From NCBI GenBank assembly GCA_029881995.1, contig JAOULO010000001.1:62001-126000 (forward strand): a DNA stretch of 64,000 nucleotides, written 5' to 3'. Shown piece after piece: positions 18,224 to 26,826 of the stretch. The notes below the pieces were generated by a model that was not told where the DNA came from, did not search any database, and saw only the letters and a program-made list of their open reading frames with translations. Positions within the stretch are counted from its first letter, which is position 1. The number at the start of each line of letters is the position of its first letter. A program made the translations under genes and the position numbers. The stretch is from Gammaproteobacteria bacterium. GTDB lineage: Bacteria; Pseudomonadota; Gammaproteobacteria; UBA6429; Thiohalophilaceae.

Positions 18224-18862
18224 ATGCCTTCATCCCCCATCGTCACCCTGGCCATCACCACTTCCTGCCCACATTGCCCATCCATGATGGAGGTACTCTC
18301 ACAACTGGTTAAAAAAGGCGAGATTGCTGATCTGCATATCGTTAACATTGGTTCCAATATCGAGTTCTCTAAACAGTATGAAGTTCGCTCGGTGCCCTGG
18401 CTACGTATTGGACCATTTGTTCTGCAGGGGCTGCATACCCAACAGGAAATTCAACGCTGGTTAACACTCAGCAAAACTGACGCAGGTATCACTGATTACT
18501 TCACGCAGCTTCTGACCGAAGGTGAATTGAATACTGTGATTCAGGCCATAAGATTTTCACCCACTATCATTCAAAAGCTTATTCCACTGATCGAAAGCGA
18601 TGAAACGAATATTAATGTCCGACTGGGATTAGGGGCCATTCTTGAAGATCTCGATGGTGATCCCATACTTGAATCTATTCTGGACGATTTAATTAGACTG
18701 TTAGAACACACAAATAGTCGTGTCCGTGGCGATGCCGCCCACTTTCTTTCCTTTATCCATTCAAACAGTGCCATCACTGCGCTCGAACAAATTCACGATG
18801 AAGCAGATTCGGAAGTTAAAGAGATCATTGCCGAATCTCTGGAAACCCTCAAAGATATCTAA
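18224..18862 (+). CDS. thioredoxin-fold protein fused to HEAT-like repeats
   Basis: The N-terminal 80 residues form a thioredoxin-like domain with the redox motif CPHC (Cys 15 and 18), the cis-Pro segment VRSVPWL and no signal peptide, so it is cytoplasmic. Residues from about 95 to 212 look like HEAT or armadillo repeats: LIPLIESDETNINVRLGLG, LDDLIRLLEHTNSRVRGDAA, ALEQIHDEADSEVKEIIAE. The combination suggests a redox enzyme targeted to a protein partner. The stop lies 2 bases from the convergent receiver-like gene. No named family was recognised. Confidence 0.7.
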   Translation: MPSSPIVTLAITTSCPHCPSMMEVLSQLVKKGEIADLHIVNIGSNIEFSKQYEVRSVPWLRIGPFVLQGLHTQQEIQRWLTLSKTDAGITDYFTQLLTEGELNTVIQAIRFSPTIIQKLIPLIESDETNINVRLGLGAILEDLDGDPILESILDDLIRLLEHTNSRVRGDAAHFLSFIHSNSAITALEQIHDEADSEVKEIIAESLETLKDI

Positions 18863-18864
18863 AA

Positions 18865-19230
18865 TTATAAAGCCGAGTTTAATTTCTCAGTATCGATGGG
18901 AAACGGAAGAGTGGCGTGAGGCTGGTACTGCTGACGGAGTCGCTCCAACTGATGTGCATAATCCTGTTCATAGAAAACAATCAACCTGCAGTCATCTTTA
19001 CGCTCGACAACGGCCAATAATGATTCAAGATTGCTGGTGCGATCCCGAAAATCTGACTGGAAATTAAATTCTGCAACAATCACTGCAGGTGATTCTGTTT
19101 TTAAAAACTGAATGGCCTTGCGCACTGAACGACAACTAACCACCCGATATCCAGCCTGCTCGTAAGTAGCCGTAAAATCGGGATAACCCCCTAATTCGAC
19201 AATAGCCAGTAATAACTTGTCGTTTGTCAT
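18865..19230 (-). CDS. degenerate response-regulator receiver-like protein
   Basis: The 121-residue protein is the size of a CheY-like receiver and has the alternating beta-alpha pattern (LLLAIVELGG, YRVVSCRSVRKAIQFL, SPAVIVAEFNF, CRLIVFYEQD, ATLPFPIDTEKLNSAL). The acidic pair near the first strand is replaced (VELGG) and the phospho-acceptor Asp is not found where expected. It would then be a pseudo-receiver used for protein contacts. The family call is tentative. Confidence 0.5.
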   Translation of the reverse strand: MTNDKLLLAIVELGGYPDFTATYEQAGYRVVSCRSVRKAIQFLKTESPAVIVAEFNFQSDFRDRTSNLESLLAVVERKDDCRLIVFYEQDYAHQLERLRQQYQPHATLPFPIDTEKLNSAL

Positions 19231-19302
19231 TTGACACCTGGAATAATTGAAATTTTATATGGTTATCTACTTAAAAAGTGCATTATTTACAAATTTCCAT
19301 AC

Positions 19303-19329
19303 ATGGTAAATACCATAAACTGGTATAAT
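19303..19329 (+). promoter_or_regulatory. promoter with an adjoining perfect operator-like palindrome
   Basis: A perfect palindrome ATGGTA-AA-TACCAT (19303-19316) lies 7 bases before a consensus -10 TATAAT (19324-19329). The palindrome covers the -35 and spacer area of the promoter for the genes at 19366 and 19633, and no good -35 is visible. This layout suits an activator or repressor site. Confidence 0.55.
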
Positions 19330-19365
19330 CTGTTTTGTTAATAGTTCATATGGAGTAGATAAAGC

Positions 19366-19605
19366 ATGCCGTATTTTATCTATAAAATAAATGCCGGTCC
19401 GACTGCATTAATCAAAAACCTGGAAAAAGTAGCTGAGCATGATGCCTATAAAACGGCTAAAAATCAGGCCAGGGAACTTCGTGCTGCACAGCCCTCAGGT
19501 GACCAATCTACCTACAAGGTTATTTTCGCCAATAATGCACTGGAGGCTGAGGAACAGTTAATGGAGCACCGTGAAGCCCCTATTGTTCGGGAATGGGAAA
19601 AATAA
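19366..19605 (+). CDS. small conserved protein, 79 aa
   Basis: The start has a strong GGAG site 10 bases upstream. The protein is soluble and helical, with a conserved-looking core (ELRAAQPSGDQSTYKVIFA, LEAEEQLMEHREAPIVREWEK). I recall close relatives in sulfur-oxidising gammaproteobacteria, always of unknown function. It is the first gene after the promoter and palindrome at 19303-19329 and probably forms a unit with the Cys-rich gene 27 bases downstream. Confidence 0.65.
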   Translation: MPYFIYKINAGPTALIKNLEKVAEHDAYKTAKNQARELRAAQPSGDQSTYKVIFANNALEAEEQLMEHREAPIVREWEK

Positions 19606-19632
19606 TCTGGCGGCTCTAATTTCCTGACTGAC

Positions 19633-20094
19633 ATGGAAGAAAATAACTATCGCGATACCTACCGCAGCATCAACCCTCTACGTTGTGTGTTTGAAAAATC
19701 TATAAACACACGCCGTTGTCACTGCTCTCTGTCTGAAAGATTTAACCTGGCCGATCGCGAGGGTGTTCGGTGTACCGTTGACCTGGCTCAAAAACGTTGC
19801 ACCACCTTACTGGAAACACTTCGTAGCAAGGCCATTTTTACCATGCAATTAACACGGATAGATGGCGCACTTCCTCATAATAAGGAAATAAAAGTCCAAA
19901 CAGGAGGACTGTTGGGATTACAAAACCTGATCGATCCTGCTTACGATGAGACTCTGGGTATCCAGGATATACATCAACTTATTAACCAGGCTATCGAGAT
20001 TTACAAATCTACCGATGAATTTCCCTATAATGAGATAGTCAGAAAAGTTGCGAAGTTTGAAGGTCGTAATAAGCGGGTTAAAACAGGGAAATAA
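19633..20094 (+). CDS. conserved protein with Cys-rich N-terminus
   Basis: Not a recognised family. The first 60 residues carry Cys residues at RCVFEK, RRCHCSL (a CxC), VRCTVD and KRCTT, which could bind a metal or an Fe-S cluster. The middle contains ALPHNKEIKVQTGGLLGLQNL and the C-terminus is basic (EGRNKRVKTGK). No signal peptide or membrane segment is seen. It lies 27 bases after the 79-residue gene. Confidence 0.6.
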   Translation: MEENNYRDTYRSINPLRCVFEKSINTRRCHCSLSERFNLADREGVRCTVDLAQKRCTTLLETLRSKAIFTMQLTRIDGALPHNKEIKVQTGGLLGLQNLIDPAYDETLGIQDIHQLINQAIEIYKSTDEFPYNEIVRKVAKFEGRNKRVKTGK

Positions 20095-20103
20095 GCCTGA
20101 GAT

Positions 20104-20511
20104 TTACTTCTGCTTATCCAGGTGCCAGTCATAAGAACAATCCAGGTGCATACGCACCTCTACCAGACCTTCCAGACCACCTTCTATTATTACTGACAGA
20201 GGTGCACGGTCTTCAAAACGATTATTACGTTGCTGTAACCACATGGTTCCCATGGCAGGGTTATGGGGGTAAGAAGTCCGCAAAGCATCCGCAATCCCAA
20301 CGATTTGTTCAAGTCTTTGCATCACCTCAGGATCTTCAGGAAAAGCCGTGTGCTCCCGAAATTTTCGCAGAGCCCGAGACGGTGTTCCCTTAGGAAGATT
20401 TAATACCAGCATTTGCGCGTTCGCTGAGAGACCCCACTCATCAAGAATCGCCATCACCGCCTGCGTCAATGCAAGCTGGTCTTCCTGGTTCATATCCGAC
20501 ATTTTACCCAT
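20104..20511 (-). CDS. orphan protein with MbcA/ParS/Xre-type toxin-binding C-terminal domain
   Basis: The C-terminal 55 residues match the antitoxin Xre/MbcA/ParS toxin-binding domain (formerly DUF2384): TSYPHNPAMGTMWLQQRNNRF followed by APLSVIIEGGLEGLVEVRMHLD. The N-terminal part resembles a helical Xre-like domain (LALTQAVMAILDEWGLS). In toxin-antitoxin systems the partner is a RES-domain NAD-degrading toxin, but no RES gene lies on either side. It may be an orphan antitoxin or a stand-alone regulator. Start choice between ATG 20511, GTG 20523 and ATG 20502 is uncertain. Confidence 0.65.
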   Translation of the reverse strand: MGKMSDMNQEDQLALTQAVMAILDEWGLSANAQMLVLNLPKGTPSRALRKFREHTAFPEDPEVMQRLEQIVGIADALRTSYPHNPAMGTMWLQQRNNRFEDRAPLSVIIEGGLEGLVEVRMHLDCSYDWHLDKQK

Positions 20512-20609
20512 ACTATTTTCCACTCATGCCCTGCAAAAGCGCGCCAGTCTATCCGCAAACAGCTCGACTGGCAACAAAGTCCCTGTTTGATTCATGGTTA
20601 ATTAAAGGA

Positions 20610-21944
20610 TTAAAATTTGATAAAGGGCAGTGAATATTCAAATGTCATCATTTGCTGTTCATGGATAGCATCATAAACCACCTGTAAAAAAGCCGTATTG
20701 TGATCTATCGCCCGAGAATTTTTATATACGACATCGACAAGATAGTTACGAAACAGTTTTTTTTCATCTTCTTTAACTGAACCATCTCGATGTTTAATTT
20801 CCTGGGCCAATTGATAAATGTCAGGATGGCTATAAACAAGAAAACGCAGAATTGCCAAACGAATGATCAGCATATGAACATAGGTAAACAGATCAGGCAT
20901 GGTTATAAACCACTCGCGATACAGGCAATTAATAATATACCGACTAAAACAGTTTTCCAGCTCTTCACTAAACAACTCATCAATTGATACACGTTGCCTG
21001 GTAAACTGCTGCCATAACTCTTCTGCTGGTAATACCTCCTCTTTACCTGGAACCTGACTTTGTTTTGTCATTAACTCACCATAATGACTAAAAATCCGTT
21101 TAATAACCTGGCTATATTTCTCATGTGAAAACTGTTGCATCCTGAGCTGCAATACCGCCTGAACAACAATAATGGCGACAGGTTCTGTTGAATCAAATTT
21201 ACTGACATAATCATCCATTCTTTCAAGCATGCTCAGGCTACTGGCCTGTTTCAGTTCATTCGCCAATAAATTATCCGCTGTTTCTGCCTCAAGGTGATAA
21301 AACAGTCCTAATCGATTGGCAAAACTGGCCATAAAATAGAGTCTCGAGATAAGGGGAAAACCTTCAAGCCCGGCGAATTTAATCAGAACATCTCTCACAT
21401 CAACAAAATTATCATAATAAAAGTTGTCAGCCGGTAAATTAAGCTCCCGTGTCAGGGGATAATCATCTGGCCTGGGTAGAATTGACGATTTAACTTCAAT
21501 AAGTTCAACATTATTTTCACCAAACAAGCACTGACGCACCATTTCCGGGCACGAAAGGGCACCAGAGAGCTCTATAGTATTTCCCTGGCGGGATAGAACT
21601 CTTGGAAAATATGCACAGACATTACTCAGCGGTTGCTCACCAAACTCCCGATGTAACTCACACCAGCCATCATTCAATAAAAAAGGACAACTGCCATCCT
21701 TCTCGAGCTTTAATCGGGCATAACGTAGTTCAGAACCTGTCTCTTGATTGGAGTTATCGATGAGAATATGTGTGTTTATTTTTTTTGTCAGTTCACTGCC
21801 TTTTTGCTCGGCTGTATCAGCAAGCAACTGATAATGAGACTGATCAAACCAGATATCCCAGTCCTTGCAACAGGTATCTTCACAATCGCCACCAAGACAG
21901 GAAAAGCCAGGGAGATAATTAAATGATTTGAAGGTCAGGCCCAT
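20610..21944 (-). CDS. FliB-family lysine-N-methylase-like protein
   Basis: FliB proteins methylate lysines of flagellin. The signature is the N-terminal metal or Fe-S cluster motif: YLPGFSCLGGDCEDTCCKDW, with Cys 16, 21, 25 and 26. Then come CPFLLNDGWCELH and SNVCAYFPR, which complete the Cys-rich pocket. The rest (about 120-444) is helical. Length 444 is a little longer than typical FliB. No flagellin or other flagellar gene is in the window, so the substrate could be another protein. Confidence 0.8.
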   Translation of the reverse strand: MGLTFKSFNYLPGFSCLGGDCEDTCCKDWDIWFDQSHYQLLADTAEQKGSELTKKINTHILIDNSNQETGSELRYARLKLEKDGSCPFLLNDGWCELHREFGEQPLSNVCAYFPRVLSRQGNTIELSGALSCPEMVRQCLFGENNVELIEVKSSILPRPDDYPLTRELNLPADNFYYDNFVDVRDVLIKFAGLEGFPLISRLYFMASFANRLGLFYHLEAETADNLLANELKQASSLSMLERMDDYVSKFDSTEPVAIIVVQAVLQLRMQQFSHEKYSQVIKRIFSHYGELMTKQSQVPGKEEVLPAEELWQQFTRQRVSIDELFSEELENCFSRYIINCLYREWFITMPDLFTYVHMLIIRLAILRFLVYSHPDIYQLAQEIKHRDGSVKEDEKKLFRNYLVDVVYKNSRAIDHNTAFLQVVYDAIHEQQMMTFEYSLPFIKF

Positions 21945-22043
21945 TAAAAAATGCCATTAAACTGGTTTTAATATACCCAGTATATGACTTAATAAGCAGA
22001 AAACCAAATAGGATTTTATTATTAAATCTGAAACGGTATTGAG

Positions 22044-23405
22044 TTAACCGGAATCTCCGGTTGAAGCAAAATCCACACCCCTTTGTTTAATAAAGTTAAC
22101 CAGAATCATGCCGCAAAACTTACCTTCTCGATATAACTCAACACGATATTTACGTGAAGCACGATCGACTGAGTATCGTTTGCTAATCTGTTTGCGCTTG
22201 ACAATAACACCACTGTCATCTTTTATATTTTGACGTGCAAAACCAATGATATTGGTTCGATAATTCTCTAATGGTTCCACTTTAAAGGCATCTTTAACAT
22301 CCACAACCGTTCCAAATGGCACATCTTTTAATTCACCATCCACCCATAACTTAATAGTTGACAGGCTATCATCATATTCAAAATACTGGGGATGAAGCTG
22401 TGTTACAGAACGGTTGCCATAACGCACCTTATAACTTTTCTTGTTACCAATGACAGCAATCAATGGATTGCTGGCGGAAAAATGGATCTGTTCACCTTTT
22501 TTCATTGGTATATAGCTTAAGCGGCTTCTGGCCTTCGCCATATCCAGATATACTTTGTTATCAAACATCGCCAGTTTTACATTATTATCTATACGTTTCT
22601 TAATGGCCCTGAGGCTCATCTTAAATCCACGTTCGTATTCAATACCTAATTCTCCCATCATGGATTCGACAACGCGTAGATGATACAGAGCACGAGTGTG
22701 AGTACGAAAATCCTTACTGGCTTCAACCCCAAAAGCCGGTTTGTTGTTTCGAATGGCAAAATAGGTCAGGGTCTTTTCCATTTCAACATCACCATCACGA
22801 GTATTCGTATTCTTAACGTGATAATGTGTTTTAGAGTATTTGATATTGTTATTGACTGACTTACAAACACGCTCAGCCAGTTCCGCCAGATCACCATATT
22901 TTGGTGCCTCTATCATTGCCTGATCAATAATCACACTCTGCCCCCAGCGACGAGGGTTACGGCTCTTGTTGATATAAACGGGGTGATAAAAACCACTGCC
23001 ATCATGTAGATTGAGGATTACATCAACTTTCTTATCGAGGATGATCGATTTTATTTTTTCAACGGCTTCGTACTCTGGATCAGCCTTGGGCAGACTGAGA
23101 AATTTACGGTTCATATCGCCATGTACACCACGGGAGCGTTTGATAATACTTTTGAAGTTTAAATTTGGAACAACCCAGACACTGCCTTTTTTAACCTGAT
23201 AATCAGTTACTAGTAATGACGCTGCCGTAAATCCACCGGGTTCGTCACCCTGAATGCCTCCGATTACCAGTAGGGTTGGACCATCCTCACCAGAATCCAG
23301 CTTATGCAGGGTAAAATCCAGGTCATTGACCGATGTATTCGCCTGAAGGGAAAGACTAAAGCAACTGATTGTCAGCCAGATTAATGGCAGTACTACCTTA
23401 CTCAT
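22044..23405 (-). CDS. Csd4/Pgp1-like M14 DL-carboxypeptidase (cell-shape peptidoglycan trimming)
   Basis: The 453-residue protein has a signal peptide (MSKVVLPLIWLTISCFSLSLQA). Its M14 core has the unusual metal ligands of H. pylori Csd4 and C. jejuni Pgp1: Gln 52 and Glu 55 in GGIQGDEPGG in place of the usual His, and His 134 in LNLHDGSGFY. The likely general base Glu 229 lies in FGVEASKD. GDMNRKF and NPRRWGQSVIIDQ also match Csd4, and the C-terminal half (VEPLENYRTNIIGF, YRVELYREGKFCGMILVNF) follows Csd4 to the end. Those enzymes cut tripeptides to dipeptides in the periplasm and set helical cell shape. The ATG at 23405 is 4 bases after the M15 peptidase stop; an upstream start would hide the signal peptide. 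Confidence 0.88.
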   Translation of the reverse strand: MSKVVLPLIWLTISCFSLSLQANTSVNDLDFTLHKLDSGEDGPTLLVIGGIQGDEPGGFTAASLLVTDYQVKKGSVWVVPNLNFKSIIKRSRGVHGDMNRKFLSLPKADPEYEAVEKIKSIILDKKVDVILNLHDGSGFYHPVYINKSRNPRRWGQSVIIDQAMIEAPKYGDLAELAERVCKSVNNNIKYSKTHYHVKNTNTRDGDVEMEKTLTYFAIRNNKPAFGVEASKDFRTHTRALYHLRVVESMMGELGIEYERGFKMSLRAIKKRIDNNVKLAMFDNKVYLDMAKARSRLSYIPMKKGEQIHFSASNPLIAVIGNKKSYKVRYGNRSVTQLHPQYFEYDDSLSTIKLWVDGELKDVPFGTVVDVKDAFKVEPLENYRTNIIGFARQNIKDDSGVIVKRKQISKRYSVDRASRKYRVELYREGKFCGMILVNFIKQRGVDFASTGDSG

Positions 23406-23409
23406 AATA

Positions 23410-24279
23410 CTATACGACCTTAATATGCCAGGGCTCAAACCGAACACCATAGGGATTATCTTCGGTATAACGAATCATGACATAGCCTAGTTCCTTAAGT
23501 TTTTTGTATTCTCTGGTTTTAGAAAAGGCTTCAGTAAAATTACTTGCACCAAAACCAATCTTACCGACATCAAAATCACCAATACCGTGGTAAGAGTGAC
23601 CTGGGGGCGCAAGTGAGCGTGATGCCTGGGATAGATTCCCTTTAGTCTTGATTGCCTTGGCCAGGAATAAATGGATTTGTTTAACCACACCTCTAATACC
23701 TGATGTCAGAATGACGTTCCTACCAACGTCTTTTTTTATTTTGTTATACATATCCAGCGGTTGACCTTTAAAAAGGTAATGCCCTGTACGGGGCAGTTTA
23801 ATTGTTTCACGGCTGGAAATCTGGGTCGTTAAATCGGTAATTACCTTATTGCCCAAAAAACCATATCGAGTCGCGTCTTCAAAGAAGATTGACTCAATAA
23901 AATCCAGCTCCTGTTTGGTGAAGGCTCCCACTTTGGAATAACGACTGGCATATTTTATTGCTTCATCAAAGCCAAGTAGGTTGAAATTGGCATAACCGAC
24001 CAGACGTTGCAGGCGTGAAAATCGACCGACTGTTGACTTCAAAAGACCCATCATTTCCGGTCTGAGTAAAACATCATCCGTATAACTACGATCAAAATCT
24101 TTGACTTTATTGATTCCATCCTTGATGTGCTCATCCATACCAGGGCCAAACAATTCAAATTGTTTTTGTTGCGGCACCAGGAAAATATTTTCGTCTGCCA
24201 GAACCTCCAGCCACTGTCCGAGGCCACCTGAGACAAGTGCACCTGCTGTAAGATTTTTGAGGAATGTTCTTCTTTTCAT
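23410..24279 (-). CDS. Tat-exported M15-family (VanY-like) peptidoglycan carboxypeptidase
   Basis: Start ATG 24279 gives a twin-arginine signal (KRRTFLKNLTAGALVSGG). The C-terminal half is an LAS/M15 zinc peptidase: SGIRGVVKQIHLF, then HSYHGIGDFDVG (the SxHxxGxAxD-like metal motif), TEDNPYGVRFEPWHIKV (catalytic Glu region and the last metal His). Such enzymes remove the terminal D-Ala of peptidoglycan stems in the periplasm. It is translated directly upstream of the Csd4-like enzyme, so tetra- to tri- to dipeptide trimming by the pair is likely. Confidence 0.85.
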   Translation of the reverse strand: MKRRTFLKNLTAGALVSGGLGQWLEVLADENIFLVPQQKQFELFGPGMDEHIKDGINKVKDFDRSYTDDVLLRPEMMGLLKSTVGRFSRLQRLVGYANFNLLGFDEAIKYASRYSKVGAFTKQELDFIESIFFEDATRYGFLGNKVITDLTTQISSRETIKLPRTGHYLFKGQPLDMYNKIKKDVGRNVILTSGIRGVVKQIHLFLAKAIKTKGNLSQASRSLAPPGHSYHGIGDFDVGKIGFGASNFTEAFSKTREYKKLKELGYVMIRYTEDNPYGVRFEPWHIKVV

Positions 24280-24533
24280 AAGCAAAGCATCTACTTCAGT
24301 AATTACCATTATAGCCATACAAGTCTTTATATATAAACCATAATACAACCATGCTTTTTACTGGTAAATATCGGGATTTATTATATAAATATATGTAGGC
24401 TACCCCTTGTATATACCTCTCAATTTTATAGCTTTTTTATCGGTCTATTGCCAATTAAACTTGAGAAATAGTTAATTACACTATAAAGCCCTCTGTTCTA
24501 GTGTGTTTCACTGTATTAAGGACTAAACCTGAT

Positions 24534-26024
24534 ATGCCTAGATTACTTTCTCTCTCGCGCGCCGCAAGGCTGGTAGGTTCTACACGTGGAAAACTGCAAA
24601 AACAGGTACAGGATGGTGAAATAGCCAGCTTTGAAGGAAAAGTGAGGTTATCAGACCTACATAAATTATATCCTCAGGCTGAGGTCGAAGACACCGCCAT
24701 GCTGGATCGTGTGGAGGAAATCATCGAACGGGCCCGATTCAAGGCCAGGAGTCGTACACCTTTACCCACCGATAAGCAAAGTCTACTGGCAAGAGCGACG
24801 CTGTTAGGGGATGAACTGGCCCTGGCAAAACTGGATCTAAACAATTACGCCTTTTTCATTCACAAACTCAAGTCCAGAATCAATCAACTGGGTGAAACTT
24901 CACCAGCAGAAACCAGTGAAATACTAAATAAATTAACTCACTGGATAGAAAAAGAACTACCCAGGATAAATGACAATCCGCCCCAACCAAATCCTCTGCT
25001 GGTACAGGACACCATGTTACGACTCATCACTGCCCAGATTCACGTTTATCCGAGCGGCCATGAGTTCCTGCTAGAAGGCAATACCACCTTGCTTGAAGCT
25101 GGACTAAGCGCTGGCTTTGCCCTGAACTATGGCTGTAGTAATGGTAATTGTGGAAAATGTAAGGCCAAACTTGTTAGTGGACAGGTAAAAAAAACCCGCA
25201 ACCATGATTACAGTTTTTCAGAAGCAGAAAAACATCAAAACTATATCCTCATGTGCAGCCATACCGCTCTCACCGATCTGGTTATTGAAGCTGATGAGGC
25301 AGGTACCAGTGGTGATATTCCTCATCAAACCATAACGGCAAAGGTGAAAAAACTTGAGCCTATCGACTCAAACGTTGGCGTACTAAACCTGAAAACCCCT
25401 CGTACAAACAGACTGCGCTTCCTGGCAGGACAAAGGGCAAATTTAACCATCAACGGTTCACTTAGTGCTGAATTGCCGATCGCCAGTTGTCCCTGTGACG
25501 ATATGAATCTCCAGTTTCACGTTTCCATGAATGATGACTCTGCATTTATAAAACACCTGCTTTCAAACCTAAAAACCAATGATGAAGTCAGTATTGATGG
25601 CCCATCAGGTGATTTTATTCTGGATGATAATGCGTCCAACCCTGTCATCCTCCTGGCGATGAACACAGGTTTTGCTCCCATCAAGAGTCTGGCTGAGCAC
25701 GTATTGACCCTGGCACATGCTGAGAATATTGCCCTATACTGGTTTGTTTCTGAAGGACAGACACATTATCTCAGAAACCAGTGCCGTGCCTGGGTTGATG
25801 CCTTTGACAGCCTGCAATACTATGAATTCAGCTTGGCCGGAAAATTGAGTACTCAAAAAACACAAAACACTCTATCAGAACAATTAGCCACAATAAAGCA
25901 ACAACACCCCGCTCTGGATAACTGCCATGTTTATATTGCCGGGAATAGTGAGTTTGTCGATCAATGCGCTGAGTTTTTCAATACCGAGGCAGTTCCCAGA
26001 TTATTGACGGAAATTATCGACTAG
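24534..26024 (+). CDS. HTH-ferredoxin-FNR fusion protein
   Basis: Start ATG 24534 follows AAGGA. Residues 3-45 (LLSLSRAARLVGSTRGKLQKQVQDGEI...) resemble a MerR/excisionase-type helix-turn-helix. A helical linker (about 60-150) follows. A plant-type [2Fe-2S] ferredoxin domain has Cys 201, 206 and 209 in CSNGNCGKC and Cys 241 in ILMCSH. Then comes a ferredoxin-NADP-reductase-like flavin and nucleotide module: FLAGQRANLTI, GPSGDFIL, PVILLAMNTGFAPIKSL, YWFVSEGQTHYL, VYIAGNSEFVDQC. The RxYS flavin motif is poor (LPIASCPC). A redox-sensing DNA-binding protein or an electron-transfer enzyme with a borrowed HTH are both possible. Confidence 0.8.
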   Translation: MPRLLSLSRAARLVGSTRGKLQKQVQDGEIASFEGKVRLSDLHKLYPQAEVEDTAMLDRVEEIIERARFKARSRTPLPTDKQSLLARATLLGDELALAKLDLNNYAFFIHKLKSRINQLGETSPAETSEILNKLTHWIEKELPRINDNPPQPNPLLVQDTMLRLITAQIHVYPSGHEFLLEGNTTLLEAGLSAGFALNYGCSNGNCGKCKAKLVSGQVKKTRNHDYSFSEAEKHQNYILMCSHTALTDLVIEADEAGTSGDIPHQTITAKVKKLEPIDSNVGVLNLKTPRTNRLRFLAGQRANLTINGSLSAELPIASCPCDDMNLQFHVSMNDDSAFIKHLLSNLKTNDEVSIDGPSGDFILDDNASNPVILLAMNTGFAPIKSLAEHVLTLAHAENIALYWFVSEGQTHYLRNQCRAWVDAFDSLQYYEFSLAGKLSTQKTQNTLSEQLATIKQQHPALDNCHVYIAGNSEFVDQCAEFFNTEAVPRLLTEIID

Positions 26025-26033
26025 CTGAAAACG

Positions 26034-26327
26034 CTATTTGTCTTCTTCATCGATCCATTTCTGTAATGCTTCAATGACCTTTTTGGCCTGATCGACACTT
26101 GATACGGTGAATTTTGATTTGGGCTTATACTCACCCTCACGCTTCTGATAACGGCGAATAGTAAATTTGACAGGACCATACTCATTTTTTTGTCTATTCA
26201 AATCCTGATATTTGAATATAACCGTTGACCATGCTCCCTTGGTCAAAATCACTTTATCCAGCTCCTTGACTACCAGTGAGCCGTTTTCAGTATAGTTTAC
26301 TGTCAGTTCATCGACTGTTGTCGCCAT
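26034..26327 (-). CDS. small conserved protein, possibly PC4-like
   Basis: The 97-residue protein has a GAGGAAG ribosome site. It has four apparent beta strands (GSLVVKELDKVILTKG, WSTVIFKYQDL, PVKFTIRRYQKREGEY, SKFTVSSV) followed by one long helix (QAKKVIEALQKWIDEED). This order and the Lys/Arg-rich strand resemble PC4-type single-strand DNA-binding proteins, but the match is only by eye. No other clue to function is available. Confidence 0.55.
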   Translation of the reverse strand: MATTVDELTVNYTENGSLVVKELDKVILTKGAWSTVIFKYQDLNRQKNEYGPVKFTIRRYQKREGEYKPKSKFTVSSVDQAKKVIEALQKWIDEEDK

Positions 26328-26379
26328 TTTACTTCCTCATTAAATTACTTTGAAATACGTTAAATAGTCTAATCTGTTT

Positions 26380-26826
26380 TTATGGATTGGGGAATACCCT
26401 GGCAAACTTGGTGATCCACTCATTTGCTGCCTGGGCACTGGTTAGTTCACGTCCCTCTTTTTCATAAACCAGTTTTTTATAATGTTCTATATGGCAAACC
26501 TGCTCAACCATTCTTGCCAGAAAAGTATCTTCCTTATTTAAGAACTCCATGCCAATAATGTAATCACCATTTTTTTCTTCACACCAGACAACAACTCCAT
26601 CCGCTTCAAACACAGGGGTGACTGTGTCAATACAGATATGCAATCGAGTACCTTTTTCCAGCGCCTGATTGGAATTAAAAGACAGGCCCCCATATCCAAC
26701 ATTATTCATAACTCTGGATAATGTCCTGTGGTCTTCCTCAGCCGAGAACTGAATGGGGATACCAGAAGGATGTCGAATATAATTTCGCATTTCGGGATTG
26801 TGTGACTGTTTGTCCAGTAAACACAT
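26380..26826 (-). CDS. PilZ-domain protein
   Basis: The protein starts with a strong GGGAG site. The PilZ domain (about 12-105) begins with MRNYIRHPSGIPIQF, a reduced form of the arginine motif, and has NVGYGGLSF as the second motif, where the usual Ser is Tyr-Gly, so c-di-GMP affinity may be changed. VVVWCEEKNGDYIIGMEFL completes the barrel. The C-terminal 45 residues form a helical extension of unknown role. Confidence 0.8.
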   Translation of the reverse strand: MCLLDKQSHNPEMRNYIRHPSGIPIQFSAEEDHRTLSRVMNNVGYGGLSFNSNQALEKGTRLHICIDTVTPVFEADGVVVWCEEKNGDYIIGMEFLNKEDTFLARMVEQVCHIEHYKKLVYEKEGRELTSAQAANEWITKFARVFPNP

